Below the pieces are notes generated by a model. The model made no database searches. It saw nothing but the letters and a program-made list of their open reading frames with translations, and was not told the DNA's origin. Shown in pieces: positions 1 through 11,315 of a DNA stretch of 64,000 nucleotides. The stretch is from Falciphora oryzae (Eukaryota; Ascomycota; Sordariomycetes; Magnaporthales; Magnaporthaceae). The position numbers and the translations under genes are program-made. The first letter of the stretch is position 1. Each line of letters begins with the position of its first letter. The stretch spans positions 186,001 to 250,000 of the forward strand of contig JNVV01000030.1 of the NCBI GenBank assembly GCA_000733355.1, written 5' to 3'.

Positions 1-1754
1 AAGTCGAAGCCCTTGCGCAGCGCCTCGACAGGGCTGATGAGGTAGGGGAACTCGACGGCGCCGCTGCCCCAGCCGGAGCCGAGTGTGCCCTTGTTGCAGC
101 CACGGTCCTTACAGCCGTTGGGCCCGTCAGGCGAGGGGGCGGCGTCCTCGCCAAATATTCCGATCTTGAGCTTGCCCTCGTGCTTGCGGCGCAGGTCGCG
201 CTTGGCATCGGTGAAGCCCAGCCGGCTGATAGGCAGAACGTTGTCGTTCTTGAGCAGAACGATACCCTCTGCAGCGACCTGGCGCGCGATGGTGCTGTGG
301 TTGGCCTGGACGTTGACAAATTTGTTGACCTGGACCTTGTCCTGCGGCGTAGAGCTGCCGGGCGAGGTGACACCGTATTTGTCGTCGGTCCAGGATGAGA
401 AGTTGGGGCCCTTGCCGTCGAATTTGGCCGGGTCGTCCTGGCCCAGCTGGTACCACGATGCGACGATTCGGGTGACCATGTCGTTGAGGCGCTCGAGCGG
501 GACGGAGCCGTTGAAGACGGACTTGGTCAGCTCGGGGCCCCAGAGCGACTTGCCGTCGGCCCACTTGAGGCCGTCTCCGGGCATGGTCATGTCGAGGCCG
601 GCCAAAGCGGTGGCGACGCCGGCGCGCTGGGCGAGCCAGTCGCTCATGACAAAGCCCTGGAAGCCGAGCTCGTCCTTGAGGATGCCATTAAGCAGCTTGG
701 AGTTGGAGCAAGCGTAGCTGTTGTTGACCATGTTGTAACTGCACATGACGGAGGCGACGCCGGCCTTGACGGCGTCGGCAAAGGGCCAGGCGTAGAGTTC
801 GTGCAGGGTGCGGTCGTCGATGTTGGACGAGATGGCGTGTGGCAGTCCCCACTCCCAGGGCTGGCGGAAGTGCTCCTGCTCGTTTCCAATGAAGTGCTTG
901 ATGGTGGCCATGACGCCTTCGCTCTGGATGCCGCGCACCGTCTCGGCGCCTGCGACTCCCTGCAGATAAGGGTCCGAGCCGAAGCCTTCCCAATTGCGAC
1001 CTCCGGCAGGCATGCGGCCGAGCGGACCGACGCAGGGGCCCAGGAGGACGTTAATCCCCTTGCCCCGAGCCTCGGCGCCGTGGGCCTTGCCGCGCTCGTA
1101 CATCAGCTTGCGGTTCCAGGTGGCGGCGACCGTGACGCCAGCTGGGAAGGCCGAGGCGTTGTCGGCAAAGCGAATGCCCAGCGGGCCGTCCTGGAGGTGC
1201 AGTTGCGGGAAGCCGACGATGCTCGCGGGGCCGTTGGAGCCCACGGCCGGGCCCATGGACCATCCGACGCCCGTCGTGACGTTGACCTTCTCGGCGAGGG
1301 TCATGCGCGACACGAGCCTCTCAGCCTTGGCGTAGCTCGACGCCCATGGCTTGGTGGAGCCTCCGCGCGGCGTCGGGTACCAGGGGGGCGACTGGCCGTA
1401 GGGCGGCTCCTCCTGGAACTTCTTGTACACGACGGCACCTCCGGCCCCGATCAGGAGCCAGAGGGCGATGATGAAGATAATAGTGATGATGCAGCATCTG
1501 CGGCAGTTAGAAAAGGGACGGCGCCACGACCACGCCCGGCTGCCGCCGCCGGGCTGGAGGAACGCGGGCTTCTTGAGGAACCGGCCGTCTCTTGACGGTG
1601 ATCCTTCTCTGCCGTTTGCGGCAGCAGTCTGGTTCAAGGGGTCGGCGTCGAGGAACTCGGTGGCGTCCAGGTCGGATCCATCCGAGTCGTACGACTGTCG
1701 GTGGTGCTTCTTCTCGCTGGGGCTCAGCAGCCCCTCGCTCGAAGGGTCCATCAT
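1..1754 (-). CDS. Membrane-anchored GH3 beta-glucosidase (C-terminus beyond window)
   Basis: Hydrolyses terminal beta-D-glucosyl residues of cello-oligosaccharides and related glucosides. One uninterrupted frame starts at ATG 1754 and leaves the window after about 584 residues, so the distal GH3 and fibronectin-III-like parts are missing. The first 84 or so residues are hydrophilic and Ser/Asp-rich. A membrane segment follows at about residues 85-110 (CCIITIIFIIALWLLIG), giving a type II topology with the catalytic domain outside. The GH3 N-domain is clear: KGINVLLGPCVGPLGR, then the nucleophile motif VMSDW with Asp372. The later stretch CNKGTLGSGWGSGAVEFPY belongs to the C-terminal sandwich. 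Known family: the Aspergillus bglE/bglF type, which has the same N-terminal tail and anchor. A second ATG (1751) directly follows the first and gives nearly the same protein. No intron is needed. Confidence 0.93.
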   Translation of the reverse strand, partial: MMDPSSEGLLSPSEKKHHRQSYDSDGSDLDATEFLDADPLNQTAAANGREGSPSRDGRFLKKPAFLQPGGGSRAWSWRRPFSNCRRCCIITIIFIIALWLLIGAGGAVVYKKFQEEPPYGQSPPWYPTPRGGSTKPWASSYAKAERLVSRMTLAEKVNVTTGVGWSMGPAVGSNGPASIVGFPQLHLQDGPLGIRFADNASAFPAGVTVAATWNRKLMYERGKAHGAEARGKGINVLLGPCVGPLGRMPAGGRNWEGFGSDPYLQGVAGAETVRGIQSEGVMATIKHFIGNEQEHFRQPWEWGLPHAISSNIDDRTLHELYAWPFADAVKAGVASVMCSYNMVNNSYACSNSKLLNGILKDELGFQGFVMSDWLAQRAGVATALAGLDMTMPGDGLKWADGKSLWGPELTKSVFNGSVPLERLNDMVTRIVASWYQLGQDDPAKFDGKGPNFSSWTDDKYGVTSPGSSTPQDKVQVNKFVNVQANHSTIARQVAAEGIVLLKNDNVLPISRLGFTDAKRDLRRKHEGKLKIGIFGEDAAPSPDGPNGCKDRGCNKGTLGSGWGSGAVEFPYLISPVEALRKGFD

Positions 1755-2980
1755 TGCGACGGGTGTGTGTGGGAGGATTCGAAAGGCTTCGTCGGCGTCG
1801 TGGCCGGGGCAACTTCGATGGCGTAGGTGCCGCGCCCTCGCGGGTGGCGTGATGAGATCGAGATGCCAAGCTGCAGCTGTGGAGAGTCTGGAGAATTACC
1901 GTGTCTGCCCAGCCGCGTGGATCGTGGAACCCCGAGGGTGCGCCGGGTGGTCGCGGTCCAGCGCTTCCAGTCGGTTCTGGCCGGCGAGAGTGAAGCTGCT
2001 CGTGTTCCGCGAGAAAGTCAGCAAGATGCGGTCCAATGCAAAGACTCGACACAGACAGACCAGATGCCTACCAAGAGGAAAAGAAAACAAGAAAGAAGCG
2101 CAGCTAAGGCAGCGGGAATGGGCCAGTCTTGGCTTGGCTCCGACGGGAGAGGGTTCGAGATTGGCTCGAGCTTTGACGAGGGCGAAAAGTGTTCAGTCCT
2201 CCGTTGAGACAAACGTCAAACGAAACCCCACATCAGAGGGCCAGTCTTGGCAGCTGCCGCACGGCCGAGCAATTCCGCGGCCAGCCAATCAGCGTGCATG
2301 CCCGAAGCAAGGCCCCCACCGGCGTCCCCTGGCACCGTTTGCGAGGGCCGATGAGATGAGGCGGCAGGCCCTTATGGAGGCAAGCGGCCGTGGCTAGAGA
2401 GGCCGTGTGCATGACTTGCCGGTCGTCTTCAGGCTGGGGCGACGGGGCTGGAGGCTCCATCAGGGTGACATGGCCGGGCAAAGTTGCCAAAAACACGTCG
2501 GAGATGGTCGATGGAGCGGCGGATAACTGCGGTGCATTTGCAGGAGAATCCCATCGCAGTAAAATGGGATTCGAGCTGGTGGATCGCCGGCCTCACCCAT
2601 GACGTTGCTGGCTTGGCCGCCAATCCACAGGCGGCTGCTGTTGGCCCATGCGTGCCATGCTTCTTTCGACGGCCATTGACTATGATCACAAAGCGGAGCG
2701 AAGCATTGACTGTTTTCCGCGATGCACCGCTACGATTGACAGCGGGTGTTTCCATCCAAATCGTGCGTGCGCGCTGCCACAGCGACGGCTAGCGTCCGCA
2801 GATTACGGTCGATTGACTCAGCACAGGCGACTCGCAACGGATGGGGCCGCCACAGAAGGAAGGCGCCGTCGCGGCATGCTTCCGACACGCCAAGACTGCA
2901 GGACAAATCGTCTTGATTCCATTCCCATCCATGCGTCCATTCCACCCATTCCACCCATTCCCCATTCCATCTCGCTCCTT
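1755..2980. other. Intergenic, beta-glucosidase promoter to multicopper oxidase 3' end
   Basis: Upstream region of the beta-glucosidase and 3' flank of the oxidase. It has only short or codon-poor frames, and I see no recognisable gene, repeat or RNA. Three tandem copies of ATTCCACCC lie near 2938-2962, just before the oxidase stop codon. Confidence 0.5.
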
Positions 2981-5039
2981 TCATTCCCCATCCTGATTAA
3001 AAGCCTCCCAGACCACCGGGTCGTGTGTGTCGCTTCCAAAAGCACTGCCGCCGAAATTAAGATAGCCCTCAATATAGGGCTGCTGCGGGAAGCGGGCCAA
3101 GATCTGGGCTGCGTTGCCAAACACCCACACCGTCTGGAGGAGTCGTCAGTGTGAACGCCATCTTGACAGCGGAGCAGAGCAGGCAGACTCACCTGCATGC
3201 CCATCACCATGTGCATCAACACGTGGCAGTGCAAGATCCACGCCCCGACAGACTCCTCGGTCACCCTCACGCGCCACGCTCTCCACCCAGCCGTCGTGTG
3301 CGCCTGGCCCTTGGTCGCGTACCGATAGAGCATCGTCGTGTCGCGCCGCGCGGGCGTGTACCCTCCAGCAAAGCGCGCCTCGTTGGCCGCGGCGTCGTAC
3401 GTGCCGTTGCCCGACCCCAGGTCCCAGTAGTGCTCCCCGTGCATGTGCATCGGGTGCGCGTCCCACCCGCCCGTCGGCCCGTTGTTGGACAGCCACACGA
3501 TGTCAAGCGTCTCTCCGACCAGGGCCGGGAACGTCTTGGTTTCCGGATCCCAACCCTGGTTGGCCTGCGCGGCGGCATAGTCCGGTGTCTTTCCAGTAAC
3601 GTACAGTCGCACCAAGAGGGGCATGTAGGCTGGGTCCTCGGCCAGAGCCGACTCTTGCCACGCGAGCGTATTTTGGCTGGAGGGAGGAGAACAAGAAGTG
3701 GCCGTGGGGCGGGGTCAGTGTGAGCTCTGGTGTCGCGGTGCACATGGGGGATGGGGAGACTTGGATGCGAAGAAAAGGTGTGTTCATACGCCCATTGCAG
3801 CGTGCCGTTGATGGTGCCGTTGACATATTCGCCGCTGCCGAGCTGCTGCGACATGGTGATGTACACGGTCCGCGTCACCTCGGACAGCCGCGGGAACCTG
3901 GCCGCCTCCTGTGGGTCTAGCGACTGCAGCGTGTACTCGAGCCAGCTGCTGGTCTCGTTGGGGAGCACGACGGGCGACTTGGCCGGCAACTCCTGAGGCA
4001 GAGGTGTCTCCTGTCGCTCGTATGGGACGGCCGCGCCGCCAGACATGTCGTATCGCAGCAATGCGTACCCAACGACTGTCGTCGGGCGGTCCCGACTCTC
4101 GAACCTGATCCAGAACTGCGTCTTGCCGTCGCCAGCCGCAATCTCGTCCTGAGTGCGGGTTTGGAGCAGCACGCTGAAGCGCTGTCCCGACCCGACTTGG
4201 ACGTGGTCTATTACAGCTGGCTGCGTGTAGTGACCGTCCGCCTCGATCACTGTCAGCTCCTGGTGGCCCTCGATCCCGACCGTCACCAGCGACAACGCCG
4301 TGCGGCCCAGGAACCGCACCCTGTACGTCTTGCCCGGCCCGACCGTCACCACGCTCGGCCGGCACGAGTCATCGACTGACGTGTTCCCGAACGCCGCCGT
4401 GCCGCTCCTGTCGTTGAACAGCAGCGCATCTGGCTCGCCCGACCACCGGAACGGGTCGGCCAGCAGGCCTTGGACGACGACCGAGTCGTTCTTCTGGAAG
4501 AAGTCCCCCAATCCCACAATCAGTTCGTCGTCGTACTCATAGGGCGGCGGCCCCTGCTCCCGCACGATCAGGGCGCCGTGCGCCGTCACGGCCTGGAACC
4601 CGACGTGTGAGTGGTAAAAGTAGGAGCCGGCGTCGCCAACGTCAGGCCTCAGCTCGTAGTCGAAGAAGGCACCCGGCGCGATCGGCCACTGGCTGACGAG
4701 CGGTGTGCCGTCGGAGAAGGGTGCGACGCGCTGGGTCAGGCCGTGCCAGTGCACCGTGAAGTTCTGGTCCGGGATCCGGTTGTGCACCCGGATCCACGTC
4801 GTCCTGTTCTCGGTCAGATACAGCGTCGGGCCGGGCGAGCTGCTGTTGATGACGACCGAGTAGCGCGGGCGGCAGTCCAGCGTGATGCTCTGTGCCGTCG
4901 CCTCGAGCACGTAGTCGGGCGTCCACGACGAGTCGTGCACCCGGAAGACGCCACCGCCGCTCCCCGTGAGGCCTTGACCCGGCTGCGCGAGGTGTAGCAT
5001 CGCCAGCGCGGGGACCCGCCATGCCCGAGAAGCCCTCAT
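2981..5039 (-). CDS. Secreted multicopper oxidase (ascorbate oxidase/laccase-like)
   Basis: Couples one-electron oxidation of phenolic or similar substrates to four-electron reduction of O2 to water. Three exons join in frame: 5039-3790, 3676-3193 and 3133-2981 (introns of 113 and 59 bp with GTATGA/CAG and GTGAGT/CAG borders), giving 628 residues. The N-terminus resembles a signal peptide. All copper ligand motifs are present: HWHG (about 97-100), HSH (about 143-145), HPMHMHG, and the C-terminal HCHVLMHMVMGM, in which the residue ten after the Cys is Met, predicting a low-to-medium redox potential type 1 copper. The C-terminal exon (FGNAAQILARFPQQPY) matches the fungal ascorbate-oxidase-like subfamily rather than classical laccases. 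The substrate cannot be told from sequence. Confidence 0.93.
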
Positions 5040-5758
5040 TTTGCCGTCGGATCAAGGGTGGTTTTCCGCGCAGAGCAACTCGCAATCCACCAGCAGCCCA
5101 GTGTGGCTGATGGGAGGGAGATCGCAGATCGTGCCCGTCGGGCCTCAGCCTAAGTGCCGTTCCTCCGAGACATCTTTATGGCTGCACTGCGGCATGCAAC
5201 CCCCGCAGGGCCAGGACCAAGACTCGCACGCACTATATTTGAGTTTTTGTCTTTCCTCGCCGGGCTCGGCGTCTACCTTGTTCCGGCCGGTTCATGCGTG
5301 CAGCGGTGACCCTGGATACCCCGGCTACGAGGGCCGAACCTTATTTTGTTCGTCCGATCATTGCGCTTACACGGCAACGAGCATTATTAGCTGCGCAGGA
5401 CGCCACGCTAGTGCTCACCGCCTGCTGCAGTCACTGACGCAGCTTGTCAACTGGTCGACGTGAGCTGTCACGCGCTGACGATGATCACTGTAGGTGAGTC
5501 TGCATGTGTAACCTCTTGAGGACTAGCACGCTTGGCTATTTAACTGGTGGTAGTCCCATCTTTCCCGGCCGGCCCCTTTCCGATTTGTCCATTCTCTTTA
5601 TACCCAATACCCAACTACGTGCAGTCGGCGTTCCGAATCCTCCTTCACGTCTCGCAATCATATCGACCTTGCTAGACATTAGTCAACTCCAGGGAGGGAC
5701 GTCAACCAGGATTTCCAGCAGGCGGGAGCCTCGCCGCTGAGGCAAAGAGGCACCAGCC
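5040..5758. other. Intergenic, divergent promoter region
   Basis: Lies between the start of the multicopper oxidase (leftward) and the start of the small gene at 5759 (rightward), so it probably holds both promoters. No other gene, repeat or RNA is recognised. Confidence 0.45.
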
Positions 5759-5992
5759 ATGGCCAAGTTCGATCCGGAAGACCTCCGGGTCGGCTGGTTC
5801 GTCCTCGTCAAGGACGACGCCACCGAGTACGTTGTAGACAATGTGACGACCACTGAGACAGACACGATATATGGTCTGAGACCGCGACACGGCAACACTG
5901 GTGCTCGCAAAACAGTTGACTGGAAGGAGATTGTGGCAGTGTCCAAGTCCCCATTCATCACGAGTGTCGACTTGGAAGGGAAACGAGTTTGA
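5759..5992 (+). CDS. Small conserved-looking hypothetical protein, 77 aa
   Basis: Single exon with a strong start context (CACCAGCCATGG) and the C/G-ending codon bias of the neighbouring genes, which favours a real gene despite its length. The product is acidic to neutral, has no signal peptide or membrane segment, and alternates short hydrophobic strands with turns (VGWFVLVKD, EYVVDNVTT, TDTIYGLRPR). That pattern would suit a small SH3- or Tudor-like beta barrel, but this is only inference from the strand pattern. The function is not known. It could also be the remnant of a longer protein. Confidence 0.55.
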   Translation: MAKFDPEDLRVGWFVLVKDDATEYVVDNVTTTETDTIYGLRPRHGNTGARKTVDWKEIVAVSKSPFITSVDLEGKRV

Positions 5993-7218
5993 GCACTTTC
6001 TCGGAGCGGTTTGCCAATCGTTCCAGTCTTCCAGTTCTAGCGTTCGTTTGACTCCCCATCCCCCTCGCCATCGCTGTTTTGGTACGTCTTGATTCGCCGC
6101 TTTATTTGCATAGCCCTGTAACTTTTCTCGCCCGTTGCCCTTTTCCGCCTCTTCCGTTCAAGCGCATCCAGCGCCGCCGGCTCGCCCCTCGAGTCCAGCC
6201 CGGCCAGCATGACCGCCAGCTCCGCGCGCATCTCGTCTTGCAGCGCCTGATCTTCCGCCTTCCCGCCCCTCCACAGTCAGCTCACCGATCCCCCTGTCAT
6301 CCATTTCCCTAGCGTATTTCTAGTATTGCTCTTCGTTCCTCATCAAACACCCTGTCCGCGGCTGTGGGTCAACATCGGCTGCGCGACGGCGGCGGCGCCG
6401 TAAGCCGTCGGGAATAGGCCGCTCGTGAGCACATCCCCCGGTATCCCCTCAAGCGTTTGCCGCATCTCGGCCTCGGACGCACTGCGCTCCTCGCCGTCAA
6501 GCCGTAGGTCCGCCATGCCGGAACCCAACAGTGCCGCATCGTGCGGGTCAGCGACGCGAGCTGGCGGGCCCAGGACCCGGGTTGCGCTGCGGCTCTGCCA
6601 GCAACCGGACTCGTCCCTGGCCGCCTCGTCTCGGCCCTGGTTATAGTTTTTGTTGCTTGTGGTCTGCGTCGCCCGTCTGCGTGGTCATTTTAAACGTCCC
6701 GGCCTGGTCTACCGTCCCCCCTCGACCAGCGCATGGAATGGAGTCATCTGGGACGAGGCAGCTCTTCTTCTTAGATATACTTGACGCTGTTTGCCTTCTG
6801 CTTCCGACCTTAGTATTATGCTCCCTTCCCCTTCGCGAGCTTGATAGTGACGAGTGGAATCGTTAGGAGGATGATGGTGAAGAGACAGGCAGGGCTGGGG
6901 CGGTGCCGAGGAAGCTAGACATTACCAAAACTTGCTCATTCTTGATGAATCTCCCGACGATTCGGTTCACTTGGCTGGCTTGGCTGAGCCCTCAGCTCGA
7001 ACTAGCAGACATCAATACGAGTATCACTTCACTTCCGGAACACGACCACAAACGCCAGTCAAACTCCACATCCTTAGTCTAGAGGTATCTCCGCACATGA
7101 TAAGCAAGCCAATAAACTATGTACAACGAAAAGCCCAAATTGGTCGGGCGGTGCCGGCGCCTTCTCGCGTTCGACACATTCACCACCAGCGGGGCCGGAA
7201 TCCTCGACACGACACCCC
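5993..7218. other. Intergenic, with possible gene remnant
   Basis: Apart from the low-confidence minus-strand remnant at 6037-6670, this stretch has no recognised gene. It ends at the stop codon of the FMN oxidase. Confidence 0.4.
6037..6670 (-). pseudogene. Possible remnant of an unknown charged protein
   Basis: Two minus-strand open stretches have protein-like composition. The upstream one (about 6643-6343) is acidic and contains DLRLDGEERSASEAEMRQTLEG. The downstream one (about 6270-6037) is rich in Arg, Lys and Glu (LERKRRKRATGEKSYRAMQ) and would form a charged helix. They cannot be joined by a consensus intron without a frame problem, and the upstream stretch has no good in-frame start. 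They may be exons of a gene I cannot model, a decayed gene, or chance frames. No family is recognised. Confidence 0.22.
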
Positions 7219-8440
7219 CTAGCTGTACCAGCCGTTGGGCTTCCAGTCGACGTAGTCAGGGGTAATCTTCTTGATGTCGGGCACGCCCAGGTTCGCGGCG
7301 TCGTTCATGACCTCGCGACGGAACAGGTCGATGGCGCGCTCGACACCCTCTTGGCCAAAAATGTTGGCGAACATCATGGGCCGGCCCACGCCCACGGCCT
7401 TGACGCCGAGGGCCAGCAGGCGCAGGGCGTCGGTGCCGTAGCGGACGCCGCCGTCGGCCAGGACCTCGATCTGGTCAAAGATCTCGGGGGCCTCGCGGCG
7501 GATCTCGATGGCGGTCTCGAGGCTGGACGGGCTGCCGTCGAGGTTGCGCCCCCCGTGGTTGGACAGGATGATGGCGGGCACGCCGTGCTGGGCGGCCAGG
7601 CGGGCGTCCTCGACCGTCTGGATGCCCTTGAGGACGATGGGCAGCTTGGTCATGGTGCGGAACTTGTCGAGGACCTCCCAGGTGTTGGTGATGAACTGGC
7701 TGTTGGCCGAGCCGACGCCGAAGCGGGCGGCGCGCTGGCGCGAGGGCGAGCCGGGCGAGTCGACGGCCCAGACCAGGGCCTTGGAGCCGGCCTTCTCGGC
7801 GCGGTCGAACAGGATCTGGTTGCTGGTGTCGTTGTCGTTGGTGTAGACCTGGTTGAAGAACTCGTAGGTCTCAGGCTGCTTGGCGGCCGCGATCTGCTCG
7901 AGGGGGAGCGTCGAGAAGGAGCTCGGGATGTACAGGACGTTGGCCTTGGAGGCCGCGCGCATGAGGTTCAGCTCCGCGTCCGGGTGGCCGTAGCTGGCGC
8001 GGGCGCAGGGGGAGATGAAGAAGGGGGAAGAGAAGTTGTGGCCGAGGATTGTTGTCCTGTAAAATTTGCAAAGTCAGCATGACGCCCCATACAGTCAGGG
8101 CAGATGAACAAGGAACTCACAGCATGCTCGACCCAATCTTGGTAATGTCAACCATGGTCTTGGGCCGCAGCCTGTAGCGGTTGTAGACCTCGAGGTTGTT
8201 GCGGTACGAGTACTCGCCGCCGGCGCCGTTGCGGTAGTAGGTGTAGTTGAGGCGCGGCAGGTAGTGCCTGGCGGCCCACTGGAAGTCGGGCAGGGCGACC
8301 ATGTCGGCCAGCTTGGGCAGCGAGCCGACGGCCAGGCTGCCCAGGACGTCCTCGATGCCCGTGTCGGGCTCCTCGAGGTAGGGCCGGGCCGCGAGAGCGC
8401 CGGTCGAGGCGATGGCCACGACGAGGGTGGAGGTGCGCAT
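7219..8440 (-). CDS. Secreted FMN-dependent alpha-hydroxy acid oxidase/dehydrogenase
   Basis: Oxidises an L-2-hydroxy acid to the 2-oxo acid using FMN. Two exons, 8440-8121 and 8056-7219, are joined across a 64-bp GTGAGT...ACAG intron, giving 385 residues. The TIM-barrel FMN fold is clear: LPIVLKG with the flavin-contacting Lys (about 250), the active-site motif SNHGGRNLD with catalytic His (about 274) and substrate-binding Arg (about 277), then LADGGVRYGTDAL and GVGRPMM for FMN phosphate binding. There is no cytochrome b5 domain, so it is not a flavocytochrome b2. The first 18 residues (MRTSTLVVAIASTGALAA) look like a cleavable signal peptide, unusual for a family that is mostly peroxisomal, mitochondrial or cytosolic. 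I chose ATG 8440 because it begins this signal. The substrate (lactate, glycolate, mandelate or other) is not determined. Confidence 0.92.
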
Positions 8441-8605
8441 CTTGACTGGAGGGGTGATGCGACGGGCAGCTGAGAATCTCCACGGGGTAGGGCTGGGGAG
8501 AAGAGGTGATATAGGCAAGAAAGAGTGACAATGGGTGGGGGAGGGTGCCTGCTGCCGCGCGTAAAGGGTGGTGAGATGGAGGGTGTGAGATGCGACGATC
8601 CCGCC

Positions 8606-8611
8606 TTTATA
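8606..8611 (-). promoter_or_regulatory. TATA box of the FMN oxidase gene
   Basis: TATAAA on the minus strand, 166 bp upstream of the start codon at 8440. A weaker TATATC lies nearer, at 8508-8513. Either could set the transcription start. Confidence 0.4.
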
Positions 8612-10057
8612 TCCTCCCGCCTATTGTCCGACGCAGCCAGTCATCCTGCCCGATGCCGCTCGGGGGTTACCATCTTTGGGCTACCAGCTGTCAGTGAGGG
8701 TTGCGATCTCTGGTGGTACGTACCGAGCCTGGTGCGCCATGGGCATTACGCAGTAACCCCAACGGCGTCCAGGGTCGTGGCGCACTGCTCGGCGCGATGC
8801 CCTCCTTGGAAGAATGCAACGTCGAGCAGGCTGGGCAATATGACGGTGCGGAGGGGTATAGTGCCAGCTACCGGCTTCGGGGCCAGTGATGCATTCCATG
8901 GGCCCCTTTCCGAATCCGGGATTCGCATTGCCGGGTTGGTGCCAGGCTGTTCCTGGCCAAGCCCAGGCAGACGAGTCCGTTGTTTAGCTGGTGAACAGTC
9001 CGCACAGTCCACGTAGCCCACGGAGTCCGCCCTTTTTCCCAGTCCATGGAACGCGTTGTTTATTTTTCCACAAGTCGAGATTCTCCTCGCCTAGATTTTT
9101 TCTTTTTTTTTTCTTAGTCTCCCTGTCCAAGAGTGGTGAATGGAGCATCGAAGTCCGTTGGGTCCAGTCACCCTTGCTCTGGCCCCACGCATCGGGTTCT
9201 TATTAAGTGGGTTCTTCCAAGCACGCGGTTCCATACAAAGCAACGGCGCGCCCTGACTCGCGTCTGCCGGTGGGCCGCGACCAGCAAGGAAGGAGGTCTG
9301 GCTGGCGTAAATGCCATCATCCGGAGGCCCAGATTGCGCGAGCCCTGCGATCGCTCTCACGGCCAACGCCTGCTGTGTCCGGCTAGGCGGAGCGCAATCT
9401 CAAGATGCGACCAGCTCTCCACCGACCTCGGGATACGACGCGCTGATGGGGCAGGCTGACTACGAAACGCGGCGGGATTTGACGGCTCGATAATTGTTTC
9501 TCCAGCCCAGAACGAATGCCCTCTCCCGCCTTTCTCTCCTTCTGTCTGCCCGGCCTGCGGCTCATCGCATCTGACCGCAAGATGACGAGCACCCTGGATG
9601 AGGGGTGCCAACCTGCCAAGGCCGGGGAACAGCAGGCAACGTGATCCTTCGAATCTCGACGTTAGGAGAAGACTGCCCAGCCAGTCGCCCCGGTTCTAGC
9701 TGGTCTGCCCAGAGGTATGCAGCCAGCCAAGACGTCAGCAAGCCCGCACGTCCATTGTGCAGCGGGATAACTGCGGCAGCGGAGAGCCCAGTCCTCCGCG
9801 AAAAAAAGGAGCTTACAGCATCAATGACAAAGCCAGGGCCATCCATGGGGAACACCAGGAACGAGCCGCCTCGATCAGATACCACTGGAAAAACCAACCC
9901 TGTGACGGCTGCAAACGTCAGCAATTGGGATGACAGGGACACAAATCTCAAGACAGTTAGCTCCTCCGACTGCCCGTCTGCCATCAGCAATAATACCACA
10001 GTCCGGTACCACCATGGCATGCACTCCACAGATGCCACAGCCATCGATCTCTTTGCG

Positions 10058-10087
10058 NNNNNNNNNNNNNNNNNNNNNNNNNNNNNN
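10058..10087. other. Assembly gap (30 N)
   Basis: Run of 30 unknown bases. Its true length is unknown, so frames crossing it cannot be trusted. Confidence 0.99.
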
Positions 10088-11315
10088 TCTCGGCCCTCCA
10101 TCGCCAAGGCGGCCTTGCAAATGCCACAAGACGTCCAAGACGTCACCCCTGTCGTCGGAACCAAGGACCTTCTCGATATAGGAAAGTCTCTGATTGTTTG
10201 CATGGCACTTCCAGAAGGTCGATGTGGCATCTCGGCGGCCAAGACTCCCGGTTCGTACGTAAAGCCCGCTACTGGCAGAGCATGTGACAGCGCCGCTGCC
10301 CCCTACACTGCCACGGCGCCAAGGGGCGCAGGACGATGGAGACCGTTCACCGGTTATGTTTTCGGGGAGAAGACGAGACCTCGTTCGCTTTAATTATTGA
10401 CGATGCCATCACCAGCTTCCCTTCCATGTCAAATAGGCTAGCCCCGCCAGCATGGCCCGGGACCTACACAAGCCTCGAAGTCTCGATTGACAGCTGGAGG
10501 ATGGACGTGGAGCACGAATTGGCGAATCGGATCGGGTGCTCCCAGACACTGCCTGTGCTCGTTTAAGCTTCTGTCTCTGCGTTGCTCCCAGCCGCGATCG
10601 ACTTGGAGCTCGACGGGCTGCATGACTCAGGCAGCCCGACGGGGATAGGGGCGGTTGGGACTTGCCTGCTTCAGCAACAGCTCCGTCCGGTTCGCCACGC
10701 GGCCACCACCAGCTCATGTGGTTCAGCGAAATTTGTGCTGAAACAGGGACGGCGAGGGACGCTCCCGCGCGTGGACCTCGGTGGCAAACAAAACTGCAAA
10801 ACACGTCTGGCATGAACCGAATGGCTATTAATAATGTGGCACCCTCGCGCACGCGAAATCACGTCAAAGCCCGCTTGATAAGGCCGGGGCGGGACGCCGG
10901 ATCTTGATAAGCATGGGCCCAGATGTGATCGATCACAGGCACATCCATTGTCGGTTTCTGCGCATCCCCGAGTTGCCCGACGGGAGCGGGGCCTGTCGGC
11001 TCCCCATCTCCAGCTGCAGTTCCCGTTTCGTTCAGTTGCCGCTGCACGGCGCCGACTTGCTCGAGTCCAAAGGCGCTATGATGTTAGGGCCGGCACTCTA
11101 ATTTTTCCAGAGGCTCGGCTCGGGAGCTGCCGAGAGTTTGCAAAATCGCGCGTGCTGTGCGCCTGGCTTGGTGCATGTCTCGTGCTGCTGTTCATGACAT
11201 CATTGGCCGGCCAGATTAGTGGATGTAGCCTCTACACCAGAAATTTCGGTCTCGCTGGCCCGAAACTGCGCCTAGATTGACCACCAACTCCCAACAGACA
11301 CCAAGACCCGTCACC

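Larger units (their letters stand above)
8441..11315. other. Long intergenic region with assembly gap
   Basis: About 2.9 kb between the divergently arranged FMN oxidase and amylase genes. It holds the oxidase promoter at one end and the amylase promoter at the other. Open frames on both strands surround the gap at 10058-10087, but none has family similarity or consistent codon bias. I see no convincing gene, repeat or RNA. Confidence 0.45.

Noticed and set aside
9562..10393. Long open frames on both strands across the N gap
   Set aside because: They overlap each other, include unknown bases, show no family motif and lack the codon bias of real genes here.
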